From DASXZH01 sp036502005 (GTDB lineage Bacteria > Armatimonadota > Fimbriimonadia > Fimbriimonadales > Fimbriimonadaceae): 64,000 nt of DNA. The notes under the pieces are model-generated. The model searched no databases and was not told where the DNA came from. It saw only the letters and a list, made by a program, of their open reading frames with translations. Made by a program: the position numbers and the translations under genes. The stretch spans positions 62,001 to 126,000 of the forward strand of contig DASXZH010000078.1 of NCBI GenBank assembly GCA_036502005.1, given 5' to 3'. Positions 61,127 to 64,000 of this stretch are shown piece by piece (position 1 is the first letter of the stretch; each line of letters begins with the position of its first letter).

Positions 61127-61969
61127 GTGCCCGAGCTTCCTGAAGTTGAGACCGTTTGCCGTATAATGCGGCGCGTCCTGGTAGGACACCGCATTTCCGA
61201 CGTTGAAGTTGTCCCTGATCCAATTATCTTTGGCGACACGCCCCCAGAAGCGATTGTTGCCGCCCTAAAGGGTCGCACAGTTCAGAGAGTTGGCCGTAAA
61301 GGCAAAACTTGGTGGATAGATTGCGGGTCACCGCCTGTGCTCTTTGGCCATTTAGGAATGACCGGCTGGATACGCGAATTAGGCGCTCACACGATCCGGC
61401 TGAAAGAACATGGCGAAGCCCCTCTGGATGACACGGCCGGAAGGCCACGCTTCTTAAAACTGCTTATAACCACCGACGAAGGAAAGCAGATCTCATTTAC
61501 TGATGCTCGACGGTTGGCTCACGTCTGGCTGGGAGATTCCCCTGCCACGAATAAGAAAGTCAGTCAACTAGGGCCGGACGCGTTGGAAGATCTGCCAAAG
61601 GGTGTGCACTTTAACAAACTGTTCGCCAAGAGAACCGCGCCCGCAAAGGCGTTGCTGATGGATCAGACCTTCCTTTCCGGAATCGGCAATTGGGTGGCCG
61701 ACGAAGTCTTGTATATGGCGAAGATCGCGCCGAAGCGGACGGGGTCTTCCCTTTCTACGTCGGAGCTAGCGAAGCTAAGAAAGGCGATATTGCACGTGCT
61801 GCAATTAGCAGTAGATGCTGGAGCAGACCATGAAAAGTATCCCGAAACCTGGATGTTTCACCACCGGTGGGGTGGCGCGCGAGGCCATCAGAAAATCGGA
61901 AATCACGACATCGTGCGGGAACAGGTCGGCGGGAGAACGACGGCCTGGGTTCCTAAGGTTCAGAAGTAA
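61127..61969 (+). CDS. mutM: Formamidopyrimidine-DNA glycosylase family protein lacking zinc-finger cysteines
   Basis: Fpg/MutM excises oxidised purines such as 8-oxoguanine and nicks the site. The GTG start gives PELPEVET, with Pro2 (the Schiff-base nucleophile) and Glu3. Also present are FGHLGMTGW, FTDARRLAHVWL, FLSGIGNWVADEVLYMAKI and a helix-two-turn-helix region. The C-terminal zinc finger, normally C-x2-C...C-x2-C, is instead HHRWGGARG then VGGRTTAWVPKVQK, with no Cys. It is therefore probably a zincless finger as known in some Nei/Fpg relatives. Activity on 8-oxoG is likely but not certain. Confidence 0.85.
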   Translation: MPELPEVETVCRIMRRVLVGHRISDVEVVPDPIIFGDTPPEAIVAALKGRTVQRVGRKGKTWWIDCGSPPVLFGHLGMTGWIRELGAHTIRLKEHGEAPLDDTAGRPRFLKLLITTDEGKQISFTDARRLAHVWLGDSPATNKKVSQLGPDALEDLPKGVHFNKLFAKRTAPAKALLMDQTFLSGIGNWVADEVLYMAKIAPKRTGSSLSTSELAKLRKAILHVLQLAVDAGADHEKYPETWMFHHRWGGARGHQKIGNHDIVREQVGGRTTAWVPKVQK

Positions 61970-62097
61970 AGCCCGCAATTAGTAAAGGTCTCCTAAGCTG
62001 CCAAGGGGAGAGCAAATGCAACCTGAAGACCTCTACTAATCATGACTGATTAAAAGGCCCATGCATACGGACCTTGTTGCGCCTTTTGACACAAGAT

Positions 62098-64000
62098 TCA
62101 CTTTTCGCTGCCGACCTCTTCACGCTCTCTAGGCGCATCTTCCCTTCCACGAGTGCTCTGAGGAGAAGCTAGATTAACAGTTCCATGCCTCTCGAACTTG
62201 CCCCATCCGGTTCGCGCCCCTTTTAAAGCCTGCCAGATGGCCTTCCAAACCACCGCGTAGAGAACTTGTCGATAAACCAATCGCTGGAAGAAAAGCCACC
62301 AAAGCTGGCTCTTCTTTTCATGGTCCATACGAAATGCGATAAACGCGCTGACGAACTCGACCATGAAAAACAGGGCGTACATGAACCCAATGTAAGCCAT
62401 TGTTTGGCTCGCGTCGGAGAGCGGTCGCCAGTCGCGTGTAAGAACGCTGTGCGAAGCCCAGGCTGAACCGAAAACGAGAACGGAATAGACCAACTGCAAG
62501 TCCACAAAAGGGGCTATGATCTGCATTCCGAACTGATAGATCCACAACATGGGCAGCGCCAACCGGCCAAAAAGGCCACTTTTGCCCAGTGATTTTCTAT
62601 GTTTAAACAGGCACTGCAGGGTGCCAAATGTCCATCGGAAACGCTGCTTAAAGAAGGAGCTAAGAGTTGCCGGGGCTTCTGTATAAGCTACAGCATCGCT
62701 CTCGTTGTCGATCTTCCACCCAGCAAGGCGAACGCGCCAGGTGAGGTCCATGTCCTCCGCGAGCGTATCGGATGTGTAACCTCCGGCCGATTGAACCGCT
62801 GTCTTTCTCCAAGCGCCAATCGCGCCGGGAACAACAGTTACCGTGTTGATTAGGGCGTAAGCACGACGATCAAGATTCTGGCTGGCGATGTACTCCACCG
62901 ATTGGAGCCTGGTAAGGGTGTTAATCCTGTTGCCAACCTTAACGTTGCCCGCAACGGCCCCAACTTTATCGTCTGCAAAGTGCTGAACCAGCTTTTGAAT
63001 GGCGTCAGGAGCGAGGATCGTATCTGCATCGAGGTAGACGAACACGTCTCCTCGAGAGTGGTCCATTCCGTAGTTGAGGGCTGAGGCTTTACCACCGTTT
63101 TCCTGGCTTAGGACGATCACTGATTTGTGGTTACCATAGGCTTCTTGCACCACTCCTATGGTGCCGTCCTTGGATCCATCATCGACGACTATGATCTCAA
63201 TGTTTTCATAGGTGCTGCCAAGAACGCTCTCAACCGTTCTGGCAATCACCCCTTCCTCGTTGTACGCGGCGATGATAACGCTTACGAACGGGAGTTCCAT
63301 TAATGGCAAGAGCGGGGTTTGCTTTCCCCGACGATTCGCGACGATTGCCAGAGGCGTGACAAAGAAAATGCGCGCGATGCCCAGGCCGATAGCAGTCAAG
63401 AAGGCCAAGGTCAGGAAGGTCGCGATGACATACCACGCGTAAAAGAAGACCTTCTCGAAGGGATATAGGAACAGGTCCTCACCAACGAGGGGAGGCATCA
63501 CCTTGTCCCGATCCAACCCTAAAAGCTGGGATGAGGTTACAAACTTGTAGCCATCTGCCTGTAGCCTTGGCACTAATATTTTCAGGGCTTCGACGGTCAT
63601 ATGGCGGTCGCCGCCGCCATCGTGGAGCAGCACCACGCTTCCTTCGTGCCCCTCGACTCCAGCTATGACATCCTTCGCAATCTGATCCGCGCTCTTTCCG
63701 GATGCTTGAAGGTTCCAGTCTTGGGGGTCGATCGATTCGCCGACTGTGTAGTAGTTCAGTTGCGAAGCCAGAACTACGGGTGCCACCTCCTCCATGGAGG
63801 TGGGTTCTACATCCGCGTTGTAGGGAGGCCGAAATAAGCGAGTCGAGCGCCCTATGATGCTCTGGATGGCCCGTTGGGTAGCGTCCAGTTCAAGATGAGC
63901 TCTCGTATCCGATACTTCCGCGATGTTAGGGTGGGTAAAGGTATGGCTGCCGATCTCATCGCCATCGGCATATGCTCTTCTCAGTAGCCCCGGATGCGAT
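62098..64000 (-). CDS. NodB deacetylase fused to a GT2 processive glycosyltransferase (5' end outside window)
   Basis: The frame runs to the right window edge, so the N-terminus is missing. Beyond 63795 it continues as GDEIGSHTFTHPNIAEV (NodB metal His motif), FRPPYNADVEP, and HDGGGDRHMTVEALKILV. A membrane segment then leads to a GT2 domain: FVSVIIAAYNEEGVIA, VDDGSKDG, FVYLDADT (D-x-D), LAEDMDLTWR and QRFRWTFGT (Q-x-x-R-W). Three to four membrane segments follow. This architecture is typical for synthesis and partial deacetylation of poly-N-acetylglucosamine-type exopolysaccharides. Ending KFERHGTVNLASP is hydrophilic. Confidence 0.9.
   Translation of the reverse strand, partial: SHPGLLRRAYADGDEIGSHTFTHPNIAEVSDTRAHLELDATQRAIQSIIGRSTRLFRPPYNADVEPTSMEEVAPVVLASQLNYYTVGESIDPQDWNLQASGKSADQIAKDVIAGVEGHEGSVVLLHDGGGDRHMTVEALKILVPRLQADGYKFVTSSQLLGLDRDKVMPPLVGEDLFLYPFEKVFFYAWYVIATFLTLAFLTAIGLGIARIFFVTPLAIVANRRGKQTPLLPLMELPFVSVIIAAYNEEGVIARTVESVLGSTYENIEIIVVDDGSKDGTIGVVQEAYGNHKSVIVLSQENGGKASALNYGMDHSRGDVFVYLDADTILAPDAIQKLVQHFADDKVGAVAGNVKVGNRINTLTRLQSVEYIASQNLDRRAYALINTVTVVPGAIGAWRKTAVQSAGGYTSDTLAEDMDLTWRVRLAGWKIDNESDAVAYTEAPATLSSFFKQRFRWTFGTLQCLFKHRKSLGKSGLFGRLALPMLWIYQFGMQIIAPFVDLQLVYSVLVFGSAWASHSVLTRDWRPLSDASQTMAYIGFMYALFFMVEFVSAFIAFRMDHEKKSQLWWLFFQRLVYRQVLYAVVWKAIWQALKGARTGWGKFERHGTVNLASPQSTRGREDAPREREEVGSEK

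Noticed and set aside
1..64000. tRNA and rRNA genes
   Set aside because: I looked in the intergenic stretches for cloverleaf arms and T-loop (GGTTCGAATCC-type) blocks and found none that form a full tRNA. A covariance search would be decisive.

Overview
The window is a chromosomal segment of a bacterium with a double-membrane-type gene set: lipoproteins, a GT9 glycosyltransferase and several secreted beta-propeller proteins. My best placement is Armatimonadota, class Fimbriimonadia, with modest confidence. The reasons are the family mix (tricorn-type S41 protease, BNR-repeat protein, copper-amine-oxidase N-terminal domains, solute-binding-protein/permease fusion, GH144-type hydrolase), a UbiA enzyme of the MqnP type, and a LeuRS with SVGH in place of HIGH. 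Many start codons lie only 5 to 10 bases behind a TANNNT -10 box, which points to leaderless mRNAs. Planctomycetota or a relative cannot be excluded from sequence reading alone.

Layout. 1-6,100: the end of peptidyl-tRNA hydrolase, small uncharacterised genes, a cyclophilin lipoprotein, an SRPBCC protein and a secreted CBM/beta-helix protein. 6,245-9,541: one ORF joining a Type III-like DNA methyltransferase to a Res-type helicase-nuclease, with the methyltransferase AdoMet motif missing. 10,000-13,245: tricorn-like protease. 13,248-19,185 (minus strand): GT4 glycosyltransferase, polysaccharide deacetylase, and two sugar ABC transporter proteins, one of which fuses the binding protein to a permease. 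19,235-26,992: a nonsense-interrupted DUF695/RraB-like gene, secreted proteins, rsmG and a TM/TPR-like protein. 26,982-29,654: leuS. 30,269-33,488: a XamI-type (GTCGAC) restriction-modification island with a palindrome over the methyltransferase start codon, plus a divergent HTH-like gene.

33,917-38,846 is the str cluster rpsL-rpsG-fusA-tuf-rpsJ, with a strong promoter and a leader containing an attenuator-like hairpin. Next come an interrupted HExxH gene, GT9, a PRPP synthetase-like gene, a UbiA-type prenyltransferase, an M20 amidohydrolase, a beta-carbonic-anhydrase-like protein and a secreted deacetylase. carB and carA (47,547-52,566) follow; carB carries an in-frame low-complexity insertion with a G10 tract. 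The right end has a GAF histidine kinase, a glycosyltransferase, a secreted-domain/GNAT fusion, a GH144-like hydrolase, lipoproteins, a Fpg with no zinc-finger cysteines, and a NodB-GT2 fusion cut by the window edge.

Two themes recur. The first is leaderless-type promoters, with a -10 hexamer 5 to 10 bases before the start codon. The second is intergenic simple-word repeats arranged as inverted pairs. Several of these abut stop codons and sit between convergent genes, and a related repeat appears inside carB. No tRNA, rRNA, CRISPR array or transposase was seen.
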